Source of the DNA: Ruminococcaceae bacterium UBA7127
Lineage (GTDB): Bacteria > Bacillota > Clostridia > Oscillospirales > Acutalibacteraceae
NCBI GenBank assembly: GCA_002493005.1
Contig: DKXL01000016.1
Location: 46,872 to 110,871, forward strand
DNA length: 64,000 nt
Direction of reading: 5' to 3'
Of the stretch, positions 45,988 through 54,940 are shown piece by piece. A model generated the notes under the pieces. The model saw only the letters and a program-made list of their open reading frames with translations, did not search any database and was not told where the DNA came from. Position 1 is the stretch's first letter; each line of letters begins with the position of its first letter. The translations under genes were made by a program, and so were the position numbers.

Positions 45988-46638
45988 ATGGACATTTTAC
46001 TTGTTGAGGACAACAAAGCTATATCAAAAGGACTTGTATACACCCTTGAGCAAAACGGATATAACGTCACACTGTGTGAGAGTGCAGAGCAGGCTATGAC
46101 AGCAATTCCAAATGGCTTTGACTTGTTTATTTTTGACATAACCCTGCCCGACGGCAACGGCTTTGAGCTGTTTGAAGATTTGCACAGACTCTGTGATGCG
46201 CCTGTAATTTTTCTCACTGCACTTGATGACGAAGACAGCATTGTAAAGGGCTTTGACCTCGGTGCAGACGATTACATCACCAAACCCTTTTCAACACGTG
46301 AACTGCTTGCCAGAATAAAGCGCACCACACGCAGCCTTGACTGCAACAGCACCGCCGTGTTCGGTGATATCTGCATAGACTACGACAAAAAAGCCGTTTA
46401 TAAAAATAATAACCAGATTGAGCTTACTGCTCTTGAATACAAAATTTTTTCTATGCTGGCTCAAAACGCAGGCAAAATTGTTACCCGTGACATTATCCTT
46501 GAGCGCATCTGGGACATTGCAGGCAACTATGTTGAGGACAACACCCTGACGGTTTACATCAAACGCATACGCCAAAAGCTCGGCACAGACATTATAAAAA
46601 CCGTTAAGGGGCTTGGTTATAAGCTGGAGGTAGTGTAA
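45988..46638 (+). CDS. OmpR-family response regulator
   Basis: 216 residues. Receiver domain: acidic pair VEDNKAIS, phospho-acceptor Asp in LFIFDITLPDGNG, conserved Thr in FLTALDD and Lys in DYITKPFSTREL. The C-terminal winged helix (about 125-216) has LTALEYKIFSMLAQNAGKIVTRDIILERIWD and the wing VKGLGYKLEVV. It probably controls the adjacent transporter. CAGGTG lies 5 nt before the ATG. Confidence 0.93.
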   Translation: MDILLVEDNKAISKGLVYTLEQNGYNVTLCESAEQAMTAIPNGFDLFIFDITLPDGNGFELFEDLHRLCDAPVIFLTALDDEDSIVKGFDLGADDYITKPFSTRELLARIKRTTRSLDCNSTAVFGDICIDYDKKAVYKNNNQIELTALEYKIFSMLAQNAGKIVTRDIILERIWDIAGNYVEDNTLTVYIKRIRQKLGTDIIKTVKGLGYKLEVV

Positions 46639-46667
46639 AAATCACACTGCTTCCAAATTAAATTGCC

Positions 46668-46714
46668 CTTTACGCCTTATCTGCCCGCATTAAGGTTCGT
46701 AAAGATTTTTATTT
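46668..46714 (+). terminator. Terminator/attenuator-like structure between response regulator and kinase
   Basis: CTTTACGCCTTA (46668-46679) pairs with TAAGG-tt-CGTAAAG (46691-46704), followed by ATTTTTATTT. In competition, GCCCGCA in its loop (46683-46689) can pair with TGTGGGC (46714-46720) directly before the kinase ribosome-binding site. Confidence 0.55.
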
Positions 46715-46729
46715 GTGGGCGGAAAGGCT

Positions 46730-47959
46730 ATGGCAATTAAGATGAAACGTTCAACAAGGTTTACAGTGATTTTTGCTGCAATAACAATTATTTTTTCGGC
46801 TGTATTTGCCGCTGTTTCCTGCTGTCAGCTTAACATTTTAAAAGAAAACTCAAACAAAAGAATCTTTCAGCTTGTAGCCGAAATCAAGCAATCGTACCCC
46901 GAGGTATCCGATCGTGAGATTGCCCAAATTTTCAACGGCTTATCCGATACATCAGCCGCAGAGCAAAGTCTCGAAAAGTACGGCATAACTGCTTCACAAT
47001 GGGCTGATGCTTCAAACACTGCCGCTGCCGATAGAATAATTACAACAAATACAATATTGTGCGTTGTGTTCGGATTTTCGTTTTGCGCAATTTTTGCAAT
47101 CTATATATTACAAAGAAAAAAAGAAACCAAAATAATCACAAAATACATTTCACGCATAAACAACAAGGATTACGATTTGGCAATTGAACACAACAGCGAG
47201 GACGAAATGTCACTGCTCAAAAACGAGATTTTCAAGGTTACGGTTATGCTGCGTGAACAGGCCGACAATTCTCTAAAAGCCAAAGAATGTCTGAAAAACT
47301 CTCTGTCGGACATCTCACACCAGCTCAAAACTCCACTAACCTCCATCATAATAATGGTTGATAATATTCTTGACAACGACAATATGCCCATAGAACTGAG
47401 AAGAGAATTTTTGCAGGATGTAAGACGTGAAACCAACAGCATAAGCTTTCTTGTAAAATCCCTGCTTGTATTGTCAAGGCTTGATGCAGAAGCCATTGAG
47501 TTTAAAACAAAAATCGAAAGAGCAGATGAGATAATCAGTGAATGTATACGGCGCACCTCTGTTCTTGCCGATTTAAAAAATGTTGATGTATGTGCCGACC
47601 GCAACAGCCAAATAACCCTTACCTGTGATTATAAATGGATTTGCGAGGCGATTACAAATATCGTAAAAAATTGCATTGAGCACACCCCCGACGGCGGAAC
47701 AGTTAAAATCTCCGCAGAGGACAACAAGATTTATACGCAAATCAGCATAACCGACAACGGCTGTGGAATTTCCGCCAAGGATCTGCCGCATATTTTTGAA
47801 CGCTTTTACAAGGGCAAAAACTCAAGCGATGAAAGCATCGGAATCGGGCTTGCGCTGTCTAAAACCATTATTGAAAAAAGCGGAGGAACAATCAGCGTAA
47901 ATTCTGCCGAAGGCAAAGGCAGCAGATTTGATATAAAATTCTTTAAGCTAAAGCAATAA
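46730..47959 (+). CDS. Two-component sensor histidine kinase
   Basis: 409 residues. Two transmembrane helices (about 13-35 and 105-127) enclose a 70-residue external sensor. The phospho-acceptor His is in LSDISHQLKTPLTSI; the ATPase domain has NIVKNCIEHTPDGG (N box), ITDNGCGISAKDL (G1), FERFYKG (F box) and GIGLALSKTII (G2). Its short external loop and partnership with an FtsX-type transporter suggest sensing of peptides or envelope stress. ATG at 46730 is preferred over GTG at 46715, because GGCGGA lies 6 nt upstream of the region before it. Confidence 0.92.
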   Translation: MAIKMKRSTRFTVIFAAITIIFSAVFAAVSCCQLNILKENSNKRIFQLVAEIKQSYPEVSDREIAQIFNGLSDTSAAEQSLEKYGITASQWADASNTAAADRIITTNTILCVVFGFSFCAIFAIYILQRKKETKIITKYISRINNKDYDLAIEHNSEDEMSLLKNEIFKVTVMLREQADNSLKAKECLKNSLSDISHQLKTPLTSIIIMVDNILDNDNMPIELRREFLQDVRRETNSISFLVKSLLVLSRLDAEAIEFKTKIERADEIISECIRRTSVLADLKNVDVCADRNSQITLTCDYKWICEAITNIVKNCIEHTPDGGTVKISAEDNKIYTQISITDNGCGISAKDLPHIFERFYKGKNSSDESIGIGLALSKTIIEKSGGTISVNSAEGKGSRFDIKFFKLKQ

Positions 47960-47994
47960 TACGATTTAATTTTTCTAATCTCTAACTGTAAAAA

Positions 47995-48020
47995 CGGTCG
48001 GGCAGATATCTGCCCGACCG
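47995..48020. terminator. Bidirectional terminator (perfect 26-bp palindrome)
   Basis: CGGTCGGGCAGAT pairs with ATCTGCCCGACCG; A-rich on one side (GTAAAAA) and TGATTTATTATAAAATT on the other. It separates the convergent kinase and synthetase genes. Confidence 0.85.
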
Positions 48021-48040
48021 CTGATTTATTATAAAATTTA

Positions 48041-49678
48041 TCAATTTTCTCTAAGGTCTTTGCGTTTGATTTTTCCACTGATTGTCTTTGGAAATTCGTC
48101 GACAAGCTCAAGGGTCTGTATCCACTTGTAGCTTGCCATTCGTTTGTTGCAAAAAGTCTTGATTTTGTTCTCCAAATCCTTGCTGTGCGGTATGCCGTCA
48201 ACCATTTTAACAATAGCCTTGATAGCCTGACCCCTGTCGCTATCAGGAACGCCGATTACCGCACATTCCAGCACGTTCGGATACTGCATAATAACATTTT
48301 CAATCTCAAACGGTCCAACCCTAAAGCCTCTTGTCTTGATAAGATCATCAACTCTGCCTACATACCAAAAGTATCCGTCCTCATCCTTGTAAGCAGTGTC
48401 GCCTGTGTGATACATTCCGTTTCTCCAAACCTTGCTGTACAAATCCTCATTGTTGTAATACGACACAAAAATCCCGTACTGCGGCTTGTCCTTTGGCGGA
48501 TAAACTACAATCTCGCCCACCTCGTTTGGCGCAAGCTCATTGCCGTCCTCATCAACAATATGGATGTCATACAGCGCAGTAGGCTTGCCCATTGAACCCG
48601 GTTTTGCATCTATTCCTGCATAGTTTGCAAGCATAAGCACAGATTCTGTCTGACCAAAGCCCTCTCTGAGGTGAATACCGGTCTGCTCAAACACCCTGTC
48701 AAAAACCTCGGTATTAAGCGCTTCACCTGCTGTGGTAAGATGAACAAGCGAGCTGAGGTCGTATCGGTCCATACCTTTTTTAATAAAATATCTGTATACC
48801 GTAGGCGGAGCACAAAAGGTTGTTACGCTGTATTTTTCCATAATGCGTAGCAGCTTTCCCGGTGAGAACTTGTCAAAGTCATAAACCATTACCGCCGAGC
48901 CGCACAGCCATTGACCGTAAATTTTTCCCCATGACGCTTTGCCCCAACCTGTTTCGGCAACAGTAAGGTGAAGCCCTCCGTCAATAACACATTGCCAGTA
49001 TTTTGCCGTAATAATATGAGCAAGGGTGTAGGTGTGGTTATGCTCCACTGCCTTGGGGTATCCTGTTGTGCCCGATGTAAAATAAATCAACATCGGCTCC
49101 GTCGCTTTAGTTTCAACCCTTTCAAGCTCACCGCTCGCTTCGTTAATTTCGGTTGTAAGATCAACTGCGCCAAAAACATTCCTGCGTGGAACAAAAACAG
49201 TCTCAAGCGTATTTGGCTGCGAAGCAACAGCCAGCACATCCTCCGCAGTACAACCGTCCGGAGTACAAACAGCCGCCTTAATATTAGCAGTATTTACACG
49301 ATAAGCAATGTCGCTTTGTGTAAGCAGATTAGTTGCGGGAATAATCACCGCACCCAGCTTGTGCAGAGCAGGTGCTATATACCAGTACTCGTAGTTTCGC
49401 TTCAGGATAACAAGCACCTTGTCACCCTTTTGAATGCCATATTTTTTAAATACATTTGCAGCCTTATTGCTCAGGTTTGCAATATCGGCAAACGTAAACA
49501 CCCTTTCTTCTTTATCGGGATTAGTCCATACAACAGCCTTGTCGTTTGGAGTAAGTCTTGCAAGCTCGTCTACAACATCGTAGCCGAAGTTATAATTATC
49601 TTTAAAGGCTAGCTCAAAATCAATCAAGCTGCCGTTTTCGTCAATTGTTTCTCTGCAAAAATTTTTGTACAGCTGCAT
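48041..49678 (-). CDS. AMP-dependent acyl-CoA synthetase
   Basis: 545 residues, ANL superfamily. The phosphate-binding loop is IYFTSGTTGYPKAVEH, the A5 motif EGFGQTES, the A7-A8 region MYHTGDTAYKDEDGYFWYVGRVDDLIKTRGFRVGPFEIENV, and the C-terminal catalytic lysine is in KTISGKIKRKDL. The sequence pattern resembles medium-chain or acetyl-type acyl-CoA synthetases; the acid substrate cannot be read. AAAGGATGG precedes the ATG by 6 nt. Monocistronic. Confidence 0.92.
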   Translation of the reverse strand: MQLYKNFCRETIDENGSLIDFELAFKDNYNFGYDVVDELARLTPNDKAVVWTNPDKEERVFTFADIANLSNKAANVFKKYGIQKGDKVLVILKRNYEYWYIAPALHKLGAVIIPATNLLTQSDIAYRVNTANIKAAVCTPDGCTAEDVLAVASQPNTLETVFVPRRNVFGAVDLTTEINEASGELERVETKATEPMLIYFTSGTTGYPKAVEHNHTYTLAHIITAKYWQCVIDGGLHLTVAETGWGKASWGKIYGQWLCGSAVMVYDFDKFSPGKLLRIMEKYSVTTFCAPPTVYRYFIKKGMDRYDLSSLVHLTTAGEALNTEVFDRVFEQTGIHLREGFGQTESVLMLANYAGIDAKPGSMGKPTALYDIHIVDEDGNELAPNEVGEIVVYPPKDKPQYGIFVSYYNNEDLYSKVWRNGMYHTGDTAYKDEDGYFWYVGRVDDLIKTRGFRVGPFEIENVIMQYPNVLECAVIGVPDSDRGQAIKAIVKMVDGIPHSKDLENKIKTFCNKRMASYKWIQTLELVDEFPKTISGKIKRKDLREN

Positions 49679-49718
49679 AGTTTTCCATCCTTTTTCATAT
49701 ATGATTACTCTATGTATT

Positions 49719-49748
49719 ATTGTATAACAACAGTGCTGTTTGTATCAA
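49719..49748 (-). promoter_or_regulatory. Promoter of the acyl-CoA synthetase
   Basis: TTGATA (49748-49743), 18 bp, TACAAT (49724-49719); the spacer contains the palindrome AACAG-CA-CTGTT. The rest of the 430-bp divergent region up to 50028 is AT-rich with nothing further visible. Confidence 0.6.
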
Positions 49749-50027
49749 CTACCCACGTTATGAAAAATACAAAACAAATTATTTTATTTATTCGCGTTTA
49801 GAATACAATTATGCAAATTTGGATAGCAAATGCTCAATTAATGCATATCTTAAATAATTCTTCTCTAAAACCATCCGGTAAATTAACCGTATTCAGACCT
49901 TTTTTAAGCGGCAATTTTTAAAAATTAATGTAAGATTTTTTGCTTAATATTTATAAAACAAAAATTATAACCAAGTTATAATACTGCCCAAAACCGTACT
50001 TTGGCAAATATCCCCAACACAAAATAC

Positions 50028-50056
50028 TTGCAATAGCAGGAGGAAAATATTATAAT
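50028..50056 (+). promoter_or_regulatory. Promoter of ddl-murF
   Basis: TTGCAA (50028-50033), 17 bp, TATAAT (50051-50056). Confidence 0.8.
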
Positions 50057-50109
50057 GTAAGATGAAATTTTATACAATAATTAAACAATAATAACAGAGG
50101 AGTATTTTT

Positions 50110-51165
50110 ATGAGAATAGTTGTTCTTGCAGGCGGACTCAGCACCGAGCGTGACGTATCAATTTCATCAGGCTCACTCGTTGCAAACGCACTTCGTCAAA
50201 AGGGACACGAGGTTGTACTGCTTGACGTTTTTACAGGATATGAAGAAAACATCTGTGATATAGACGCATTATTCAAACAAAATTACAGCTTCACCGAGAA
50301 TAAATCTATTGGCAAAACCATTGCTGACATCAGTGAAATAAAAGAAAACCGTCTTGATAAATCCGACCGCTTTATCGGAACAAATGTAATTGAAATCTGT
50401 TCCGAAGCAGACATAACCTTCCTTGCACTTCACGGCGGCGAGGGCGAAAACGGACAGCTTCAGGCGGCGCTTGATTTGCTCGGAATAAAATATACAGGCT
50501 CAGGCTACCTTGGCTCTGCGCTTGCAATGAACAAAGGGCTGACTAAAAGCGTATTTATTCAAAACAATATCAACACTCCGCAGGGCAGATTGTTCAAGAG
50601 TGAAGAAGACGCTCTTAACTGGAACTGCTTCCCTTGTGTTGTTAAGCCCTGCTCAGGCGGCTCAAGTGTAGGTATTGCAAAGGCAGAAACCCCCGATGAA
50701 TACAAAGCTGCTGTAAAAGATGCTTTCCAATTTGAAGAAGAAATCGTTGTAGAACAATTTATATCGGGCAGAGAATTTTCCGTCGGCGTGATTGGCGGCA
50801 GGGCATTACCGCCAATCGAAATCGCACCAAAGTCGGGAATGTACGACTATGCAGCCAAATATCAGGCAGGCGCAACGGTTGAAACCTGTCCTGCCGATAT
50901 TGACGCTGATACCGACAGAAAGCTGCGCTGTGCGGCAGTTGAGGCATACAACGCACTTCATCTTGAAAGCTATGCACGAGTTGACTTTTTGCTTGACAAA
51001 AACGGTGATACATACTGCCTTGAAGCAAACACCCTGCCGGGAATGACGCCCACCAGCCTGCTTCCTCAGGAAGCGGCAGTTGAGGGATTAGAGTACGCTG
51101 ATTTGTGCGAAAAAATCATCAACATCTCTCTTGAAAAATACAAAACCAATCAACCTCAGTTTTAA
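50110..51165 (+). CDS. ddl: D-alanine--D-alanine ligase
   Basis: 351 residues, ATP-grasp enzyme that makes the D-Ala-D-Ala dipeptide for peptidoglycan. N-terminus VLAGGLSTERDVSISSG, FLALHGGEGENGQLQAAL (substrate loop), VVKPCSGGSSVGIAKA (ATP grasp), and the C-terminal metal-binding LEANTLPGMTPTSLLP. The active-site Tyr/Phe-dependent D-Ala versus D-Lac choice cannot be judged by eye, but the operon with murF supports D-Ala-D-Ala. GAGGAG lies before the ATG. Confidence 0.96.
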   Translation: MRIVVLAGGLSTERDVSISSGSLVANALRQKGHEVVLLDVFTGYEENICDIDALFKQNYSFTENKSIGKTIADISEIKENRLDKSDRFIGTNVIEICSEADITFLALHGGEGENGQLQAALDLLGIKYTGSGYLGSALAMNKGLTKSVFIQNNINTPQGRLFKSEEDALNWNCFPCVVKPCSGGSSVGIAKAETPDEYKAAVKDAFQFEEEIVVEQFISGREFSVGVIGGRALPPIEIAPKSGMYDYAAKYQAGATVETCPADIDADTDRKLRCAAVEAYNALHLESYARVDFLLDKNGDTYCLEANTLPGMTPTSLLPQEAAVEGLEYADLCEKIINISLEKYKTNQPQF

Positions 51166-51189
51166 TTTTAAAACCGTAACGGAGTTAAT

Positions 51190-52539
51190 ATGAAACACTT
51201 TACTCTTGAAGAAATCACCCTTGCCTGCAGCGGCAGATATGTGGGCGATGAAAATCTTAAGCAAACCGCAATCACCTCCGTTGAGCGTGACAGCCGTCAG
51301 ATAAAGGACGGCAGCCTGTTTCTTGCTATCAAAGGCGAGCGTGTAGACGGACACGATTTTGTGCAAAAATGCTACGATTCGGGAGCAGTCTGCGCAATCT
51401 GCGAAAAAGATATTCCAAACGCATCAAAACCGTATATTCTTGTCAGTTCAACCCTTGAGGCTGTCAAAGCAATCGGCAAAGCTTACCGAAATAAATTTGA
51501 CATTCCCGTAATCGGAGTGTCCGGCAGCGTGGGCAAAACCTCAACTAAGGAAATGCTCTACGCCGTGCTTTCTCAAAAATTCAGGACTCACAAAACACAG
51601 GGCAATCTCAACAACGAGCTTGGTGTTCCTCTGACGCTGCTTGCTATGCCTGAGGACAGTGAAGCGGCAGTTATTGAGATGGGTATTTCTGATTTTGGCG
51701 AAATGACAAGACTTTCCGAAATAGTTCAACCGACAATCTGTGTACTTACAATTATCGGCGAATGTCATCTTGAAAATCTGGGCGACAGAAACGGTGTTCT
51801 CAAGGCAAAAACCGAGATGTTTAAATTTGCCCGCCCAAATGCAAGCTATATCCTCAACGGCGATGACGATATGCTGTCTTCCGTCACTGATATTGACGGC
51901 AAAAGACCTGTCTTTTTCGGCTTTTCTTCCGACAATGACTACTATGCACAAGACATACAAAACAACGCCGAGGGCAAAATAGGCTGTACTCTCTGTTTTG
52001 ACGACACGCGTCTTTGCGTTACTATTCCTGCAATCGGCAGTTATATGGTTAGCAATGCGCTTGCCGCTGTTGCCGTTGGAAAGCTGCTCGGACTTAATGA
52101 CGAACAGCTCAAAAACGGTGTTCAAAGCTACAAAACAGTCGGCAGTCGCGCCAATGTTATAAACACATCAAGCCTCAAAATTATCGACGACTGCTACAAT
52201 GCAAATCCCACCTCGGTCAAGGCATCCCTTGACACGCTGTGCAACTTTGACGGCAGAAAGGTTGCAGTGTTGGGGGATATGAAAGAACTCGGCACTGACG
52301 AACTCAAACTGCATTTTGACACAGGCGCATACGCAAAGCAAATAGGTGTTGACCTTGTAATCGCAGTGGGCACGCTTGCAAAAGAGCTTGCAAACGGTTC
52401 AGACGGCGTATGGTGCAGTGATATTGAAAACGCAAAATCAAAGCTTACTGAGCTTTTGCGCAAAGGCGACATTGTGCTTGTAAAAGCATCTCATTCAATG
52501 CGGTTCGAAAAAATAGTTGATTTTTTGCGTAATTTTTAG
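51190..52539 (+). CDS. murF: UDP-N-acetylmuramoyl-tripeptide--D-alanyl-D-alanine ligase
   Basis: 449 residues. It adds the Ddl product to UDP-MurNAc-tripeptide in the cytoplasm. ATP-binding loop GVSGSVGKTSTKEML at about residue 105, AVIEMGISDFGEM in the middle, DDCYNANPTSVKASLDTL and AVLGDMKELGTDE in the C-terminal domain: all Mur ligase landmarks of the MurF group. It follows ddl by 24 nt and is thus cotranscribed. Confidence 0.97.
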   Translation: MKHFTLEEITLACSGRYVGDENLKQTAITSVERDSRQIKDGSLFLAIKGERVDGHDFVQKCYDSGAVCAICEKDIPNASKPYILVSSTLEAVKAIGKAYRNKFDIPVIGVSGSVGKTSTKEMLYAVLSQKFRTHKTQGNLNNELGVPLTLLAMPEDSEAAVIEMGISDFGEMTRLSEIVQPTICVLTIIGECHLENLGDRNGVLKAKTEMFKFARPNASYILNGDDDMLSSVTDIDGKRPVFFGFSSDNDYYAQDIQNNAEGKIGCTLCFDDTRLCVTIPAIGSYMVSNALAAVAVGKLLGLNDEQLKNGVQSYKTVGSRANVINTSSLKIIDDCYNANPTSVKASLDTLCNFDGRKVAVLGDMKELGTDELKLHFDTGAYAKQIGVDLVIAVGTLAKELANGSDGVWCSDIENAKSKLTELLRKGDIVLVKASHSMRFEKIVDFLRNF

Positions 52540-52586
52540 CATTTTCCGATATTTACCCTAAAGATGATAAAACATTAAAATTTTTG

Positions 52587-52615
52587 TTGACAAATTAAAA
52601 AATCAGGAATATAAT
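52587..52615 (+). promoter_or_regulatory. Consensus promoter of the trp T-box leader
   Basis: TTGACA (52587-52592), 17 bp, TATAAT (52610-52615): perfect consensus. Confidence 0.92.
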
Positions 52616-52621
52616 ATTAGC

Positions 52622-52890
52622 AATAATTAAAACCTATGAGCAAGAGTAGTAAGAATTTTTGAGGTTTTCAGAGAGTCGGTGGGTGGTGCGAACCGATAAC
52701 GGAGATTTTTCCGAATGGACTTGTGAGGGCGGACCGAAAGCGTTGGCAAGTAGTTTCCGACGGAGCTCAACCGTTACAGTGAGAGGCATATGTCAGTATG
52801 CTGTTAAGCGGACGTTTATCGTCAATTTGGGTGGTACCGCAGAAGTTGAATTATCAGGCTTTTGTCCCTTTTGGGACAAAAGCCTTTTTG
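52622..52890 (+). promoter_or_regulatory. T-box riboswitch, tryptophan-specific, controlling trpBA
   Basis: The leader contains the T-box core TGGGTGGTACCGCAG (52828-52842), which pairs with the tRNA acceptor end, and the stem I features GGTGGTGCGAACCGATAACGG. The specifier is TGG at 52716-52718 (in GAATGGACTTGTGAG), the Trp codon, followed by the customary purine. A strong terminator follows: AGGCTTTTGTCCC (52856-52868) with GGGACAAAAGCCT (52873-52885) and TTTTTG. Uncharged tRNA-Trp would stabilise the antiterminator and turn on trpBA. Confidence 0.95.
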
Positions 52891-53004
52891 TTTTTCACAG
52901 TCTTTGCACAGACACGGCTTTTGCTTACTCCCCAATCAAAACATTTCCGCGAAAAATGCAATAAATATTTGAGATAATTAAAGTTTGGATAAGGAGAAAA
53001 ATAA

Positions 53005-54189
53005 ATGTCAAAAGGAAAGTTTGGTATTCACGGCGGACAATTTGTTCCCGAAACGCTGATGAATACAATCAACGAATTTGAAGAAGCGTACAATCACTAC
53101 AAAAATGATCCGGAATTTGTTTCGGAGCTCGATACGCTTATGCGCGAATACGCAGGCAGACCGTCACGCCTTTATTATGCAGAAAAGATGACCAAGGACT
53201 TGGGCGGCGCCAAGATATATTTAAAGAGAGAAGATTTAAACCACACAGGCTCTCACAAGCTCAACAACTGTCTGGGTCAATGCCTGCTTGCCAAAAAAAT
53301 GGGCAAAACCAGAGTTATTGCCGAAACAGGCGCCGGTCAGCACGGCGTTGCAACCGCAACTGTGGCCGCTCTGCTCGGACTTGAATGTGAGATTTTTATG
53401 GGTAAGGAAGACACCATCCGCCAGGCTCTTAATGTATACAGAATGAAACTCCTCGGCGCAAAGGTCAACGCTGTTGAAACAGGAACAATGACTCTCAAGG
53501 ACGCCGTAAACGAGGCGATGCGCGAATGGACAAATCGTGTGTCGGATACTCACTATGTTCTTGGCTCGGTAATGGGTCCCCATCCGTTCCCGACCGTTGT
53601 GCGTGACTTTCAGAGCGTTATCGGCAAAGAAATCAAAGCTCAGTTAATGGAAAAAGAAGGCAAACTTCCCGATGTTGTAATGGCGTGCGTAGGCGGCGGC
53701 AGTAATGCAATGGGCGCTTTCTATGAATTTATAAAGGACGAAAGCGTTGCGCTTATCGGCTGCGAAGCGGCAGGCTTGGGCGTTGACAACCCAAAGAATG
53801 CCGCAACAATCGCAAACGGCACACTCGGCATATTTCACGGAATGAAGTCATATTTCTGCCAAAACGAATACGGTCAGATTGCTCCCGTTTACTCGATTTC
53901 GGCAGGGCTTGACTATCCGGGCATAGGCCCTGAGCACGCTAACCTGAGCGACACAGGACGAGCAACATATGTTCCTGTTACCGACGAAGAGGCAGTCAGC
54001 GCATTTGAGTATCTTTCAAAGACCGAGGGCATTATTCCCGCTATTGAAAGCTCACACGCAGTTGCTCACTGCATTAAAATTGCACCGACTATGGATAAGG
54101 ACAAAATCATTGTAGTCAACCTCTCAGGCAGAGGTGACAAAGACGTTGCGGCAATCGCAAGATACAGAGGGGAGGATATTTATGAGTGA
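53005..54189 (+). CDS. trpB: Tryptophan synthase beta chain
   Basis: 394 residues, a TrpB1-type PLP enzyme condensing indole and serine. The PLP lysine is in [20 protein letters not shown], the catalytic Glu in [15 protein letters not shown], the phosphate-binding loop [14 protein letters not shown], and the C-terminal [16 protein letters not shown]. All critical residues look intact. AAGGAGA is 8 nt upstream of the ATG. It overlaps trpA by 8 nt and lies directly under the Trp T-box. Confidence 0.97.
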   Translation: MSKGKFGIHGGQFVPETLMNTINEFEEAYNHYKNDPEFVSELDTLMREYAGRPSRLYYAEKMTKDLGGAKIYLKREDLNHTGSHKLNNCLGQCLLAKKMGKTRVIAETGAGQHGVATATVAALLGLECEIFMGKEDTIRQALNVYRMKLLGAKVNAVETGTMTLKDAVNEAMREWTNRVSDTHYVLGSVMGPHPFPTVVRDFQSVIGKEIKAQLMEKEGKLPDVVMACVGGGSNAMGAFYEFIKDESVALIGCEAAGLGVDNPKNAATIANGTLGIFHGMKSYFCQNEYGQIAPVYSISAGLDYPGIGPEHANLSDTGRATYVPVTDEEAVSAFEYLSKTEGIIPAIESSHAVAHCIKIAPTMDKDKIIVVNLSGRGDKDVAAIARYRGEDIYE

Positions 54190-54940
54190 TATAAAAAAAG
54201 CATTTGAAAACGGCAAAGCACTTATTCCTTTTGTCACAGCGGGCGACCCTGACCTTGCCGTAACGCAAAAGCTGCTTATAGAAATGAGCAAATGCGGCGC
54301 AGACATTATTGAAATCGGGATTCCTTTTTCCGACCCTATTGCCGAGGGCGTTGCAATTCAGGAGGCTGATTTGCGTTCACTTGCCGCAGGCACAACCACA
54401 GACAAAATATTTAATGCCGTCAAGGAGGTGCGCAGTGACATAAAGTGCGCTCTCGCAATAATGACATATATGAACCCGATTTTTGTATACGGTACAGACA
54501 AATTTATGTCAAAGTGCAGTGAATGCGGAATTTCAGCGGTTATTGTTCCCGACACACCATTTGAGGAAAAATCAGAGCTTTCTGTTGCTTGTGACAAATA
54601 CGGCATAGAGCTTATTTCTATGATTTCCCCAACTTCAAACGATAGAATCAAGATGATATCAAAAGAGGCTCAGGGATTTGTTTACTGCATTTCATCAACA
54701 GAAGCAAGCGCCAAAGCCGTCGATATCGGTAAAACGGTAAGTCTTGTAAAATCAGTCAACGATATTCCCTGTGCAATCGACTTTGACATTTCAACTGCTC
54801 AGCAAGCCAAAGAGATGGCGCAAAGTGCCGACGGAATAATTGTTAGTTCTGCAATCGTAAAAATTGTTGCAAAGTACGGCAAAGACTGCATTGCTCCGGT
54901 CTGTGATTATGTAAAAAGTATGAAGGAAGCGATTTCGTGA
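54182..54940 (+). CDS. trpA: Tryptophan synthase alpha chain, divergent in phosphate-binding loops
   Basis: 252 residues. The catalytic Glu and Asp are kept ([16 protein letters not shown]), and the (beta/alpha)8 pattern is visible ([26 protein letters not shown]). Yet the usual loop-6 GVTG motif after the YCISS strand is replaced by TEASAKAVD, the usual GFGIS phosphate-binding strand reads DFDIS, and the G-S-A-I-V segment reads SSAIV. The indole-glycerol-phosphate-binding loops are thus altered. The ATG at 54182 follows GGGGAGG and overlaps trpB by 8 nt. It could have weak lyase activity or act mainly as a TrpB partner. Confidence 0.88.
   Translation: MSDIKKAFENGKALIPFVTAGDPDLAVTQKLLIEMSKCGADIIEIGIPFSDPIAEGVAIQEADLRSLAAGTTTDKIFNAVKEVRSDIKCALAIMTYMNPIFVYGTDKFMSKCSECGISAVIVPDTPFEEKSELSVACDKYGIELISMISPTSNDRIKMISKEAQGFVYCISSTEASAKAVDIGKTVSLVKSVNDIPCAIDFDISTAQQAKEMAQSADGIIVSSAIVKIVAKYGKDCIAPVCDYVKSMKEAIS

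Noticed and set aside
42513..47959. Naming the transporter and two-component genes bceABRS
   Set aside because: The permease has two FtsX domains and the kinase has a sizeable external loop, unlike typical BceB/BceS; only the general module type is supported.
52659..52964. Plus-strand frame of 101 residues before trpB
   Set aside because: It lies within the T-box leader and its terminator, which explain the sequence fully.
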